Numbered from the stretch's first letter, positions 18,027-28,299 are shown. The stretch is 64,000 bases of DNA from DYMC01 sp035406705 (GCA_964426675.1 CAYRRM010000011.1:1-64000), one strand, 5' to 3'. Made by a program: numbers and translations. The notes: generated by a model from the sequence alone, not told the origin.

Positions 18027-18716
18027 ATGAATTCAAGAAAAAATTGTTGGGCTCCCATATTAGTTTCACTTCTTTTTTTCTTCGTTTTTTCTTCGAATGT
18101 TTTATCGCAAGTATCAAGAATGCCTATTGGAAATGTTTCAATAAAGCCTGAAGTTGTTGAGACTGCTGATATAAAAACCGTTAATGTTCAAACATATGGT
18201 AATACCGGGAAATGGTTTCAAATTAGTGTTGATTTTACCACGGTATTAAAAAATACAAAAATGGGGAAGAATTATTTTGAATATCTTGATAATGTCAGAG
18301 TGGAGATGGAAATTCTTCTTCCCACCGATCATCCTCAAAACCAATATGTTTTATTGACAGGGAAAGCAGACTATTGGGCTTTTGCTCAAGATGGTAAAGA
18401 ACACCATATTGTTATGTTTGTACCACCTCAGATACTTGCTCGTTGGGCGCCAGGTCAGAAGTTTAGCACAGCAGATGTAAAAAAACTTGAGATAAGAGTA
18501 TTATTCAAGTTAAATGATGCTATAATAGGTGGAGGCTATCATGTTCCAAGAGGGAAGACTGAAGCTGATGTTGCCCGAAGATTTCAGGCAACAACAATGT
18601 TACCAAATCTCGAAAGGGTAAAAAATGGGATTTATTCTATTGACAAGACACCATGGGCTTATTTGAATTTTGACTATTATGAATTGATAAAATCAGATAT
18701 TCGTTCCCAAGACTAA
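18027..18716 (+). CDS. Amuc_1102-like pilus-associated secreted protein
   Basis: About 229 residues with a signal peptide (APILVSLLFFFVFSSNVLS) and a beta-rich mature part. It opens the gene cluster that continues with PilM, Amuc_1100-, 1099- and 1098-like genes, the order known from Akkermansia; this position, size and the predicted secreted all-beta character support the assignment. ATG 18027 is nine bases after GGAGA; the frame is open to TTG 18000 but that lacks a ribosome-binding site. The Akkermansia homologue has an immunoglobulin-like fold; its job in the pilus is unknown. Direct sequence similarity is modest, so confidence rests partly on context. Confidence 0.75.
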   Translation: MNSRKNCWAPILVSLLFFFVFSSNVLSQVSRMPIGNVSIKPEVVETADIKTVNVQTYGNTGKWFQISVDFTTVLKNTKMGKNYFEYLDNVRVEMEILLPTDHPQNQYVLLTGKADYWAFAQDGKEHHIVMFVPPQILARWAPGQKFSTADVKKLEIRVLFKLNDAIIGGGYHVPRGKTEADVARRFQATTMLPNLERVKNGIYSIDKTPWAYLNFDYYELIKSDIRSQD

Positions 18717-18732
18717 AAACAGAAGGGGCTTT

Positions 18733-20511
18733 ATGGCTAAGAGCGACTTTTTACTCGCAATAGATATAGGAAATGAAAGTTTGAAGATCGCGGAGTTCGC
18801 TTATCCTCCAAATGGAAAGCTGGTTCTGGAACGATTTGTCTTCAGAGAATTTGGAGGGGAATTAAAAGATGAAGAAATCCTTCCTGCAGTAAAAAATGCT
18901 CTTCAAGAAGTTTTTCAAGAGAATAAATTTAACGCGAAGAAAGTAAATATTTCCATCTCAGGGCAATCTACTTTTATACGTTTTGCAAAGCTGCCCCCTA
19001 TAGGAGGAGACGAAGGAAGGGTTCGTCAGGTTGTAGAATTTGAAGCAAAGCAGAATGTTCCATTCCCTATAAATGAAGTGGTTTGGGATTATCAACTTAT
19101 AAGTGAAGCAGGGACAGAATCTGAAATAGAAGTAATGTTTGTAGTAGCTAAGAATGACTATATAGAGGAGATTACTGCAACAATTGAGGATTTTGGTTTC
19201 CAAATTTCCGTTGTAGATATTGCTCCAATTTCTTGTTATAACGCCGCCAGAGCAAATGAAATTGGAGGGCAAGATTGTGTTATGCTCTTGAATATTGGCT
19301 CTCGTTGTTCTTCTCTTGTTTTTATAGATAGTGGAAGGTTTTTTGTTAGGACTATACCGATTGCAGGGCAAGCTATAACTCAGCAAATAAGTAAAGAATT
19401 TGGAATTCCTTTTAAGGATGCAGAGGAGTTAAAGAGGAAACATGGATTTGTTGCTTTAGGAGGAGCGTATGAAGAGCCTGATTCAGAGGTAGCTGCCACA
19501 ATATCAAAGATTGTAAGAAATGTAATGACTCGACTGCATGGAGAAATAAATCGCTCAATAAATGTATATCGTTCCCAACAAAAAGGTAATAAGCCGTCGA
19601 AAATATACTTGGCTGGTGGAAGTTCTGTAATGGCTTTTACTCCACGGTTTTTCCAGGAAAAACTAAAAATACCATGTGAATATTTTAATTCATTCCAGGT
19701 TGTTTCATTGGCGGATAGTATTGACAGAGAGCGTCTTGCCGAAGTTGCGCATATGTTCTCTGAAGTTGTTGGACTTGGATTGAGAAATCTTACGGTTTGC
19801 CCTATAGAGATATCTCTTGTTCCAATGAAAATTAAAAAACAGCATGAAATAAAGACAAAGTCGCCTTATTTCTACGGTAGTGCTGCTTCTCTGGTAATTT
19901 GTTCAGCATTTTTCTTTTCATCTTTGAAAATGCAGGCTTTGAGAGATGAAAAACTCCTTGAACTTGGTAAGAAAGAAGTACAAAAGACGGAGAGACTCCA
20001 GAATGATATAAAAATATCTTATGCCCGTTTTAATTCTGTCAAAACTGCCTATGAAACGGCGGTTAAAAAACTCGCAGAGAGATCTAATTGGCCTAATTTA
20101 CTGAATGTTCTTCAGAGTAGTCTGCCTGATAATATGTGGCTTGTAAAAATAGCGAAAGGGAAAGGAGTCGAATCAACATCTGAGTCAACAACACCGGCAG
20201 CAGAAGAAGAAACAGGTCCAAGATTTTTCTTTAGAAGAACATTAAGGAAATCTACAGAAACTACTACTGCTCCAACAGGGAAGCTCGAATGGCTTGAAGT
20301 TGAAGGTTATTTCATTGGAAAAACCCAAAAAGAGCTTGCAGAGTTCAGGGAAAATCTATCAAAAACAGAAAGTTTTGCCTGTGAAAGAGAAAAACTTCTT
20401 GATCCTGCTCAAACTACTATAAAAATTGTTTCTTTTGAGCCAGCCAAAGCAGAAGAGTCTATATCAAGTTTTAAATTATTAATTAAATTAAAAAATCCTT
20501 TTGATATATGA
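18733..20511 (+). CDS. pilM: PilM-like actin-fold protein fused to a PilN-like domain (Amuc_1101 type)
   Basis: A 592-residue protein. Residues 1-370 form the actin-like ATP-binding PilM domain: phosphate-1 loop LLAIDIGNESLKIAEF, VVDIAPISCYNAARA, phosphate-2 MLLNIGSRCSSLVFI and adenosine loop IYLAGGSSVM. A membrane helix at about 383-400 (GSAASLVICSAFFFSSLKM) is followed by a coiled coil and a ferredoxin-like PilN-type periplasmic region to the end, with a charged low-complexity insert near 480. In most bacteria PilM and PilN are separate; here one chain does both, linking cytoplasmic assembly to the periplasm. It starts 17 bases after the previous gene (AAGGGG ribosome-binding site) and overlaps the next by four bases. 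Confidence 0.88.
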   Translation: MAKSDFLLAIDIGNESLKIAEFAYPPNGKLVLERFVFREFGGELKDEEILPAVKNALQEVFQENKFNAKKVNISISGQSTFIRFAKLPPIGGDEGRVRQVVEFEAKQNVPFPINEVVWDYQLISEAGTESEIEVMFVVAKNDYIEEITATIEDFGFQISVVDIAPISCYNAARANEIGGQDCVMLLNIGSRCSSLVFIDSGRFFVRTIPIAGQAITQQISKEFGIPFKDAEELKRKHGFVALGGAYEEPDSEVAATISKIVRNVMTRLHGEINRSINVYRSQQKGNKPSKIYLAGGSSVMAFTPRFFQEKLKIPCEYFNSFQVVSLADSIDRERLAEVAHMFSEVVGLGLRNLTVCPIEISLVPMKIKKQHEIKTKSPYFYGSAASLVICSAFFFSSLKMQALRDEKLLELGKKEVQKTERLQNDIKISYARFNSVKTAYETAVKKLAERSNWPNLLNVLQSSLPDNMWLVKIAKGKGVESTSESTTPAAEEETGPRFFFRRTLRKSTETTTAPTGKLEWLEVEGYFIGKTQKELAEFRENLSKTESFACEREKLLDPAQTTIKIVSFEPAKAEESISSFKLLIKLKNPFDI

Positions 20512-21674
20512 AAGACTTTTTGAAAAAAAATATCGTTTTGTTTGTTATTCTCATACTTTCTTTTCTCTTTTTTGTTACTCTTGCTGTCATGGCATTTTTC
20601 GAATGGGGTAAAGTAAAAAAATATCAAGGAAATCTTATCGAGTTAAGAGAAAAAGTTCAGAAACTCAATGAACAAAGGCCCTATCCTATTAAAGAAAATT
20701 TAGATAATATAAATAACGACGTTGATTTCTTAAGTCAAAAACTCACGGAAATAAATTTACTTTTTGGAAAACCATACCAGACCGCACTTAATGAATTTAT
20801 AAAGACTTTAGAAAATGATCAGGAAGGAAAGAAAATCAAGGTAAATATTTTAACAGAATGGAGGGAGTATTTTAAAAAGAATTTTAAGAAAAATGAACAG
20901 CCAGAAAAGATTTTAAAGGATTTTCTACTAAAAAGATTTTCAGAAGAAAAAGTCAATCAGGCTCTAAAAAACTTTGTTGCAATAGCAAAAACAAATACCC
21001 TGGAAGATATAAATGAAAATAATCAATATGTTTTTCTTCTTGATGCAATGTTTGTTCCCAGAACATTAAGTCCTGATGCATGTAAAGTTTATATGTTGAA
21101 AATGGAAGAAGAACTCTTTAGATTTGTAAAATCAAATGAAAACGGCCAACCTATTAGTGTCGATGAAAAATCAAATGTATTCAAGGTATATGAAGATCCT
21201 ACAAAATTACCTCCTGTTGATTTTATACCGAATATCATTAGACATTACAGCTTAATAGAAGACTTAGTTAAAAGGATGAAAGTTGCTGGAATTGACAGTA
21301 TAAAAACTCTTCAAAAAGAAAATGGTCTCGAGGGATCAATAGATGGTAATTATTTGATTTTTGTATATAAGTTAGAGTTAAATGCTTCTTCAAACGCAGT
21401 GCGCAAACTTATTGATAGTATGCTTGAAGCATATAAAGATAATAGAATTTACGTAGTAAAATCAATGACATTAACAAAAGCCTTTGACGAAGTAAAAAGT
21501 AAATCACCAGAAGAAAAAACGACTGCTTCGCCCGCAAGGAAGGGAAAAAGAGAAGAAAAAAGTGAAAATTCTAAGGCCAGTGGAATTATGGTTTTGGGTG
21601 CGGATGATAAAATCAATGCTGAAATTAGATTTTCATATATAATCTATGTTGGAGATGAGTTGAAAACAAGGTAA
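20508..21674 (+). CDS. Amuc_1100-like (PilO-like) pilus protein
   Basis: A 388-residue bitopic protein. An N-terminal helix (IVLFVILILSFLFFVTLAVMAFF) is followed by a periplasmic coiled coil (residues 35-90, KKYQGNLIELREKVQKLNEQ) and an alpha/beta region as in PilO. The coiled-coil opening, the segment LTEINLLFGKPYQTALNEF and the overall layout resemble Amuc_1100 of Akkermansia, though it is about 70 residues longer. ATG 20508 overlaps the end of pilM by four bases (ATGA), indicating translational coupling. A Ser/Lys-rich low-complexity stretch lies near 325-355. The expected role is the inner-membrane alignment platform of the pilus machine. Confidence 0.8.
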   Translation: MKDFLKKNIVLFVILILSFLFFVTLAVMAFFEWGKVKKYQGNLIELREKVQKLNEQRPYPIKENLDNINNDVDFLSQKLTEINLLFGKPYQTALNEFIKTLENDQEGKKIKVNILTEWREYFKKNFKKNEQPEKILKDFLLKRFSEEKVNQALKNFVAIAKTNTLEDINENNQYVFLLDAMFVPRTLSPDACKVYMLKMEEELFRFVKSNENGQPISVDEKSNVFKVYEDPTKLPPVDFIPNIIRHYSLIEDLVKRMKVAGIDSIKTLQKENGLEGSIDGNYLIFVYKLELNASSNAVRKLIDSMLEAYKDNRIYVVKSMTLTKAFDEVKSKSPEEKTTASPARKGKREEKSENSKASGIMVLGADDKINAEIRFSYIIYVGDELKTR

Positions 21675-21692
21675 ACAACAGGAGTGTGAGCC

Positions 21693-22865
21693 GTGACATT
21701 TTTGAAAAAACATTATGAAAAGATTATTCTGGTGTTTTTCCTGCTTGTATTCATTATTACAATGATACAACTCATACTAATAGTGAGAAATTCAAGTAAT
21801 ATAAGTGTAGAAGATCTTAAATTTGAAACAAGGCCACCAGATTATCCTAAGATAGATCTTACGAAGTATGAATTAGCCGATATCTTCGCAAAAGAAAAGA
21901 TGTGGAAAAAAATTTCATCAAGAAAACCTGACAGCTTAAATTATACAGACCTCTTAGTCCCATATCATTCAGCCGTATGCCCTCACTGTAAAAATATTAT
22001 TCCTATTGCTGACTTTAACGAAAATAAAAAATGTTCATTGTGTGGCGGAGTACTTACACCAATAGGACAGGAACAAATAGATACTGAAAAAGATAGTGAT
22101 TCTGATGGTATTCCTGATGAAAAAGAAAAAGAACTTGGTCTTAATCCGAATAATCCCGCTGACGCAGATGAAGATATGGATAAGGATGGCTTTTCAAATA
22201 TCTTTGAATATAAGCAGTCTACAAATCTGAAAGATCCTAAGTCCCATCCTCCTTTTGCAATGAGACTATTCGTCGAAAGTATAGATAGAAGAAAACTTCA
22301 TTTTTTCCTCAAAAAAATAGTTAGGAAAGGTGGATCTAAGGAATCATGGGATATTTATACTGTTGAATGGAACTCAGATAAAGGAAAAATGGATGACAAA
22401 TTTAGAAAAATTGGTTCAGATATATTAATAGATGGAACAATATATAAAATTATTGATATTATACCTAAGGAAATTGAACATTTTGATTCAAGGACAAACA
22501 CAAAAATACCTGAAGATGTAAGTCAAATAGTTATAAAAGCAGCAAAAGATGATCCTATAACAGTAAACATGAAAAGTTATGCTTATGAAAATAAAGAAAC
22601 TATCGTAATCTCTGATGCGTACACTAATCAGAAGTTCAAACTAATATTGAATGAAAATTTTTCTGTTCCTAATCCAGAAACAGGAGAAGAGGAAACTTAC
22701 ACGCTTACAAAGATAATAGACAGAGATGCTTTAAAAGTACAAATAATTGATGAAAAGAGCAAACAAGTTTTTGATATCGGGCCAGAGCCTACTCATAGAG
22801 TGAAACAGAAAGAAACATTTATTTCACCGGAAAACATAACAAATCCGGAAGAAATACCTTTTTAA
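21693..22865 (+). CDS. Amuc_1099-like pilus-system protein with zinc ribbon and Ca-binding repeat
   Basis: A 390-residue protein starting at GTG 21693, seven bases after GGAGTG. It has an N-terminal membrane helix (IILVFFLLVFIITMIQLILIV). A zinc ribbon follows with Cys96/Cys99 (CPHC) and Cys114/Cys117 (CSLC), then a thrombospondin-3-type calcium-binding motif (DSDSDGIPDEKEKELG, DADEDMDKDGFSNIFE; about 130-165), then beta-rich sequence (170-390). This combination and its position between the PilO-like gene and the secretin match Amuc_1099-type proteins, which I take as the PilP-like link to the secretin. Zinc and calcium binding are inferred from the motifs. Confidence 0.8.
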   Translation: MTFLKKHYEKIILVFFLLVFIITMIQLILIVRNSSNISVEDLKFETRPPDYPKIDLTKYELADIFAKEKMWKKISSRKPDSLNYTDLLVPYHSAVCPHCKNIIPIADFNENKKCSLCGGVLTPIGQEQIDTEKDSDSDGIPDEKEKELGLNPNNPADADEDMDKDGFSNIFEYKQSTNLKDPKSHPPFAMRLFVESIDRRKLHFFLKKIVRKGGSKESWDIYTVEWNSDKGKMDDKFRKIGSDILIDGTIYKIIDIIPKEIEHFDSRTNTKIPEDVSQIVIKAAKDDPITVNMKSYAYENKETIVISDAYTNQKFKLILNENFSVPNPETGEEETYTLTKIIDRDALKVQIIDEKSKQVFDIGPEPTHRVKQKETFISPENITNPEEIPF

Positions 22866-22899
22866 CTAATAATAATATTTAGATATTTCGGAGGTAAAA

Positions 22900-25800
22900 A
22901 TGCCAGTCAAAATTTGTAAAACAGTATTGCAGGTTTTTCTTCTCTCAACTTTTCCGTTTTTGCTTTCTTCTCAAGAAGGAGAGTTAAAACAGGAATCAAC
23001 CACTGATGCCCTCAAAGTCGAAAAAAATGTCGTAAATAATGAGGTTTTTGTTTCTGAAGTACTTTCCAAAGAGGATACTGAAAGGATAAAACAATATGAT
23101 GAAGCAATTGATAAATCTATACCCCGTTTAAAGGAGATTGATTCCCAAATTTACTCAATAGTATCCGAATATGAGGAAGCAATCGCTAAGATACCAAAAA
23201 GTGTTTCCGTAGCAAAGGAAATTCTTTCAAAGTATAAGCCGCTTATTGAACAATTACATAAAGAGATGTCTATTCTGGCAGAAAAAAATAAATCTATCAG
23301 AATAGGAAATAGAACACCTGAAATGGCTGCTAAACAAGCTCAGAAATTAAAAGAAATCTTACAAGATATAAAAGCCCTTATTGAACCTTCTGATAATCAA
23401 CTCGAACAAATACCTCGTCCCAAAATAGATCAGATATTAGAAGAAATTAAGGCGATTGTTACAACTGAAAATCCTGTAGAAGCTCCAACTGCTGAAAATC
23501 AATCAGTATTTGAGGAGGATATCACTAAATCCTTAGATGTGATAAATGAACTTTCAGGAGAAATAGAAAAAACTATTATTAAAGACCAATATGTTATTAA
23601 TTACCTTGATCAGAAAAGAGAAGAAATGAAGAAACTTGCGTGGATCAAAGCTCTTAAAGCTTTTAATGATTGTATTGCAAATACGAATAACGCCGTAAAA
23701 GAAGCAGAGATAACACTCCATCCCCTCGCATCAGAAAATATCGAACATCTCAAGATACGAATTATGGAAAGAGCTGTCCTTATTAGAAAGAAGATAGCAA
23801 GAATAATCTGGGAATATGCTGAGAAATCATTTGCTGAAAAACGTTTCAGCGAGGCAAAGGATAATTGGGATACATCGAGAAAAATGTTTGGTGATATATC
23901 TCTGGATATAGTAAAATTCCAGGAAAAACTTAATTTTAAATCTGCAAAACTCGATCAAATTCAGAAAAATTGTGAAAAAGAAATTGAAATTATTGTTGGA
24001 AATGAAGAAAAATGTGAAAAAGAAATTGCTGCACTTGAATTTTCTGAACAAACCTCTCTTAAAAATATAGATACTGGGAGAGAGCTCAGGCTTAATGATA
24101 TTAATGTTAATCTAGCGCAGGCAGAAATCTACATCAAAAATGAAGAATTTATGAAAGCTAGAGACTCTCTTGAAACTATTCTTATGAGAGATCCATATAA
24201 TATAAAAGCAACAAGAATGTTAAAAAGTTTATACGAAAAAATCCACGAAGTTGGAAGAGTTAGAAGATATAATGAATATCTTGAAACACTCACAATCAGT
24301 GAATGGACATGGAATGAAGCCGTTTTGCCAAGGCCAGCGGATAAACCGGCTCCAGATCTTGTGACAAAACAAGCTGATAGAAGCTCAATATCAAGTAAGT
24401 TGAATGATATAATTATACCGCGGATAGAATTTGAAAATACCTCTATTAATGCGGTTGTTCAATATCTAATCGCAGAAAGTAAAGAAAATGATACAAGTCC
24501 TGAACGGACAGGTGTGCCAATTCTATTACAACTTAACCCGGATCAAATGTCTCAAATACCTCAAATTACGATGAGTCTTGATGATATGCCTATTGGAGAG
24601 ATTATAAGATATATCTGTCAGTCTACAGGTTTAAAATATAGAGTTGAAGATAGAGCCGTTATTATTAGTACCGAAATTACAACTGTTATGGAAACGCGTT
24701 TCTTTAAGGTTCGAGCTGCTGTTATCAACACTATTGCCCCTGCAACTACAGGAGAGGAAACTGACATGATGGGAGCTGATGCAGATCTTCTTGATACAAC
24801 CGCTACATTCGATACAAATAAAGGCGCAACAAGGCCAGCATCTGTAAGTTCAGAGCAGCTAAAAACATACTTTACCGAACGTGGTGTTCCATTTACCGAC
24901 CCTGATTCAACCATAGCTTATGATAGGCGTTCCGGGAAATTAATCGTTAAAAATACTCCTGAAAATTTGAGACGTCTTGAAACTTTACTTCGCGAAATTG
25001 ATATTGAAACTCCACTTGTCCTCATTGAAGCAAAGTTTGTAGAACTTACCCAAACTGATCTCGAAGAACTTGGTTTTGAATATTTATTCAGTAAAGATCC
25101 CAATGTTCCTGTCGGAGCTCAAACGGATACTTCAAGCTGGTGGGAAGTAGCTCAAAATGCTTCGACAATGAGAACTCTGGGGACTAACGCAAGTGGTATT
25201 TTGAGTCCTGTAAATGGTGCCGTAAGTTCCAGACTCATTAATAATCTCCAATGGCCAGCTAATTTTGGCCCAGAAGATAGATATAACCTATCTTTCTATC
25301 TGCATGCTTTGAATAGAAGTCAACAGGCTGATGTTCTCTCAGCTCCAAAGGTAATTGCTACAAGTGGTAGTGAAGCAGTAATAAGGATGGTTAGGGAGGA
25401 GTACTTCCCTGAATCGTGGTCTGAACCTGAAATCACTGTTACAGAAGACGTATTCAGAGTAATACCATCTAAACCTGAGTTTGGTGAAGCAAAAGATCTT
25501 GGTATTAGATTTACTGTAACTCCTACTGTCAGTCCTAATAATTATACTATCACCCTAAATCTTCATCCTGAAGTTGTGGAATTTACAGGTTGGTCAGACT
25601 ACAGTTATACGTATGCTGTAGGACCTGCAACAGCAACTGGAACTCTTATTATGCCGGAAATATCTCGTAGAGATGTTATATCCAATGTTAAAGTTTATGA
25701 TGGGGAAACTCTTATTATAGGCGGAATGATAAGAGATGATGTATCATCCGTTGACGACAGAATTCCAGGTTTTGGCGATATCCCACTGTTGGGTAGATTG

Positions 25801-25929
25801 GCCAGAACAACGAATGAACAAAAAATAAAATGTAACCTGATTATCTTTATTACAGCTCGACTTGTCAATCCTGATGGTATTCCAATCAGAGCAGGACAGA
25901 CAAGAGGAACATTTGATTTTAGAAGATAA
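22900..25929 (+). CDS. Type IV pilus-type secretin (Amuc_1098 family), long form
   Basis: A 1009-residue outer-membrane secretin. It has a signal peptide (VFLLSTFPFLLSS), an unusually long helical, coiled-coil-rich N-terminal region (about 60-480) ending in a TPR-like pair (AEIYIKNEEFMKARDSLETIL), and N0/STN-type (about 500-590) and N1-type domains (GKLIVKNTPENLRRLETLLREID). The secretin pore domain (about 715-1000) includes VLSAPKVIATSGSEAVIRM, the beta-lip VGPATATGTLIMPEI and VYDGETLIIGGMIRDD then DIPLLGRL. GGAGG precedes ATG 22900 by seven bases. It is followed after 27 bases by a second secretin. It would form the outer-membrane channel of the pilus. Confidence 0.9.
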   Translation: MPVKICKTVLQVFLLSTFPFLLSSQEGELKQESTTDALKVEKNVVNNEVFVSEVLSKEDTERIKQYDEAIDKSIPRLKEIDSQIYSIVSEYEEAIAKIPKSVSVAKEILSKYKPLIEQLHKEMSILAEKNKSIRIGNRTPEMAAKQAQKLKEILQDIKALIEPSDNQLEQIPRPKIDQILEEIKAIVTTENPVEAPTAENQSVFEEDITKSLDVINELSGEIEKTIIKDQYVINYLDQKREEMKKLAWIKALKAFNDCIANTNNAVKEAEITLHPLASENIEHLKIRIMERAVLIRKKIARIIWEYAEKSFAEKRFSEAKDNWDTSRKMFGDISLDIVKFQEKLNFKSAKLDQIQKNCEKEIEIIVGNEEKCEKEIAALEFSEQTSLKNIDTGRELRLNDINVNLAQAEIYIKNEEFMKARDSLETILMRDPYNIKATRMLKSLYEKIHEVGRVRRYNEYLETLTISEWTWNEAVLPRPADKPAPDLVTKQADRSSISSKLNDIIIPRIEFENTSINAVVQYLIAESKENDTSPERTGVPILLQLNPDQMSQIPQITMSLDDMPIGEIIRYICQSTGLKYRVEDRAVIISTEITTVMETRFFKVRAAVINTIAPATTGEETDMMGADADLLDTTATFDTNKGATRPASVSSEQLKTYFTERGVPFTDPDSTIAYDRRSGKLIVKNTPENLRRLETLLREIDIETPLVLIEAKFVELTQTDLEELGFEYLFSKDPNVPVGAQTDTSSWWEVAQNASTMRTLGTNASGILSPVNGAVSSRLINNLQWPANFGPEDRYNLSFYLHALNRSQQADVLSAPKVIATSGSEAVIRMVREEYFPESWSEPEITVTEDVFRVIPSKPEFGEAKDLGIRFTVTPTVSPNNYTITLNLHPEVVEFTGWSDYSYTYAVGPATATGTLIMPEISRRDVISNVKVYDGETLIIGGMIRDDVSSVDDRIPGFGDIPLLGRLARTTNEQKIKCNLIIFITARLVNPDGIPIRAGQTRGTFDFRR

Positions 25930-25956
25930 CATAAATAATATAGGAGTTATGATATT

Positions 25957-28299
25957 ATGAGTTTAAAAGTTAATTTATCAATCTGTATTTCATTTCTCTT
26001 TTCTATTCTGCTTACAGCTCAGGAATCCGTACAAAAAAATTGGGAACAGGATGTCAAATTTCAGTCAGATATCACTGTAGCAGAAAAATCAGCAAAAGAA
26101 AAAGAAGCTGATGATTTATTTGTGAAAGGCAGACAGGCTTACACAGAAGGTAAATACGAAGAGGCTGTAAAGGAATTCTTTATCCCCGCCAAAGAAATTT
26201 TGAAAACTATTTCAAACAATCCAATTATACCCCCAAAAATCCAACGTATAGATCAGGCAATTTCAGATAGTTACTATTTTCTTGCCGAACAAAAAGCTGC
26301 TGAAGCAGAAAAAGCCGCAAAAAGCTCTCAATATGATGAGGCTATAAAATTATGTAATGAAGCCATAATCATATATCCAGCAAATGAACAAAGATTTAGA
26401 GATCTCATTGAGAGATATGTTAGGATGAAAGAAGTTGTTGATTTCAGAGCAAAAACATCAGAAGAAATAGTAGATCCTAAAAAAGATGAAAGACTTTATA
26501 AAATAGATGTCCTTTATCAACAGGGGAAAAAATTATATGAAGACGGCCAATATGATAAAGCACGTGATAAGTTCGAAGAAATTCTATCAATAAATCCTTA
26601 CCATTTGAAATCAGCTGAACAAATAAAAATTATAAACGCAAAAATGTATGACGTAGCAAAAGAACGTCATAAAATGACAATTACCGAAAGAATGGCAGAG
26701 GCTGAATGGAAATATGTCCCACCTCTTGTTCCCAGAACATATGTCAGCGCTGAAGAGGTTTTAAAAGAGCCAACAGTAAAAAATCAAGAGACAAGTACTA
26801 TCCAGAAAAAGTTAAATGAAATAATAATTGATAAAATAGATTTTGATGAAGTAACAATACAAGCAGCAATAAAATATCTTAAAATAAGAAGTAGAGAGAG
26901 GGATCCGGAAGGCAAAGGAGTTAATATTATACTCAGAATGTCAACCGGAGCTGAACTTACAAAGCCTACTGCTCCTGCTGAAGGGAACGCAGATGGTGGA
27001 GCAGAGCCTGCACCAACAACCCCTGCTACTGTCCCAACCATTACCATGCTTGTAGATAATATTCCGCTCGGCGAAGCAATACGATATATTTGTCGTGGAG
27101 CCAATCTTAAATATAGAATTGAAAAGTATGCCGTAGTGATAGCAACACAAGAAATCCCTCTCGATGACCTTGAAACAAGAATTTATGCCCTTGAAACTGA
27201 AGCAATAGCAACTGTGGGTGGTGAAACAGGTCAAACCGGAGCAGATACTACTGGATCATCTAATGCAGTTCAAGAATATTTTAGAAATAGAGGCATTCAA
27301 TTTCCAGAAGGAGCAAGGATGGTTTTTGACGGCAGAATTAGTAGACTCATTGCTACTAATACACCAGATAATCTCGCTAAAATTGAAGAAATTATTCAGG
27401 AAATCAATGTAGTCGATCCACAGGTTCTTATTGAAGCAAAATTCGTAGAAATTGCTGAAGCTGATGTGGATTCTCTCGGCTTTGAATGGTTAATACAAAG
27501 GCCAAGTGGGCAAACAAATCCTCCTATTGGAGAAGATTCTTTTACATTCGATCAAAATGACCCCCTAATGAGATTCTCCGACGATCTCACAACAACATGG
27601 AGTGGTGGAAACGATGTGCTTTTGAATGTTACTCATCATGATTCTCAGGGTGTTACGTATCAAGCAATTCTTCATGCCTTAAATGCTTCAAATAAATCGG
27701 AAGTACTTTCAACTCCACGAGTCACAACAATGAATGGTCAAGAAGCTACAATCAGAATGACTACAGAGCGATACTTCCCTGAATCCTGGACAGAGGCGTC
27801 TATCACGGATACAGGAACCCTTGTATATGCAGTTCCGTCAATCCCCGAATTTGGTGATCCGGTTGAACTAGGTGTATCTTTAACAGTAACTCCTACCGTT
27901 GATGCAGATAAATATACCATTGGACTTCAGATGATACCAACAGTACAAACTCATATTGGCTGGACAGATTATAGCTACGTAATACCGAGTTCAGTAGGAA
28001 ATATAACAAATAATATTCAAATGCCTATATTTGAATTGCGTACGATCGAAACACAAATGACAATTTATGATGGAGAAACTGTCGTTATGGGAGGTGCTAT
28101 CAAGGATGAGTCTGGAGTTACAGACGATAGAATTCCTATGCTCGGTGATATACCTCTGCTTGGTAGGCTGTTCCGTTCAAAAACAGAAAATAGGGATAAA
28201 CGCAATCTGCTCATCTTTGTAACAGTCAGATTGGTTAATCCTGATGGTTCTCCTCTCCGTGAACGTGAAGTAAGAGGATTGCCTCCATTTAGAAGATAA
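25957..28299 (+). CDS. Second Amuc_1098-family secretin, short form
   Basis: A 780-residue paralogue of the preceding gene. After a signal peptide (ICISFLFSILLTAQE) come TPR-like helices (about 50-240, QGKKLYEDGQYDKARDKFEEIL), an N0/STN domain with an Ala/Pro-rich insert near 335-350, and an N1 domain (RLIATNTPDNLAKIEEIIQEIN). The pore domain contains VLSTPRVTTMNGQEATIRM and TIYDGETVVMGGAIKDES then DIPLLGRLFR. Both secretins end in an aromatic-Arg-Arg tail (FRR). It lacks the long coiled-coil extension of the first. Two intact secretins in one cluster suggest either a hetero-oligomeric channel or two machines sharing one platform. An AGGAG site precedes ATG 25957. Confidence 0.9.
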   Translation: MSLKVNLSICISFLFSILLTAQESVQKNWEQDVKFQSDITVAEKSAKEKEADDLFVKGRQAYTEGKYEEAVKEFFIPAKEILKTISNNPIIPPKIQRIDQAISDSYYFLAEQKAAEAEKAAKSSQYDEAIKLCNEAIIIYPANEQRFRDLIERYVRMKEVVDFRAKTSEEIVDPKKDERLYKIDVLYQQGKKLYEDGQYDKARDKFEEILSINPYHLKSAEQIKIINAKMYDVAKERHKMTITERMAEAEWKYVPPLVPRTYVSAEEVLKEPTVKNQETSTIQKKLNEIIIDKIDFDEVTIQAAIKYLKIRSRERDPEGKGVNIILRMSTGAELTKPTAPAEGNADGGAEPAPTTPATVPTITMLVDNIPLGEAIRYICRGANLKYRIEKYAVVIATQEIPLDDLETRIYALETEAIATVGGETGQTGADTTGSSNAVQEYFRNRGIQFPEGARMVFDGRISRLIATNTPDNLAKIEEIIQEINVVDPQVLIEAKFVEIAEADVDSLGFEWLIQRPSGQTNPPIGEDSFTFDQNDPLMRFSDDLTTTWSGGNDVLLNVTHHDSQGVTYQAILHALNASNKSEVLSTPRVTTMNGQEATIRMTTERYFPESWTEASITDTGTLVYAVPSIPEFGDPVELGVSLTVTPTVDADKYTIGLQMIPTVQTHIGWTDYSYVIPSSVGNITNNIQMPIFELRTIETQMTIYDGETVVMGGAIKDESGVTDDRIPMLGDIPLLGRLFRSKTENRDKRNLLIFVTVRLVNPDGSPLREREVRGLPPFRR

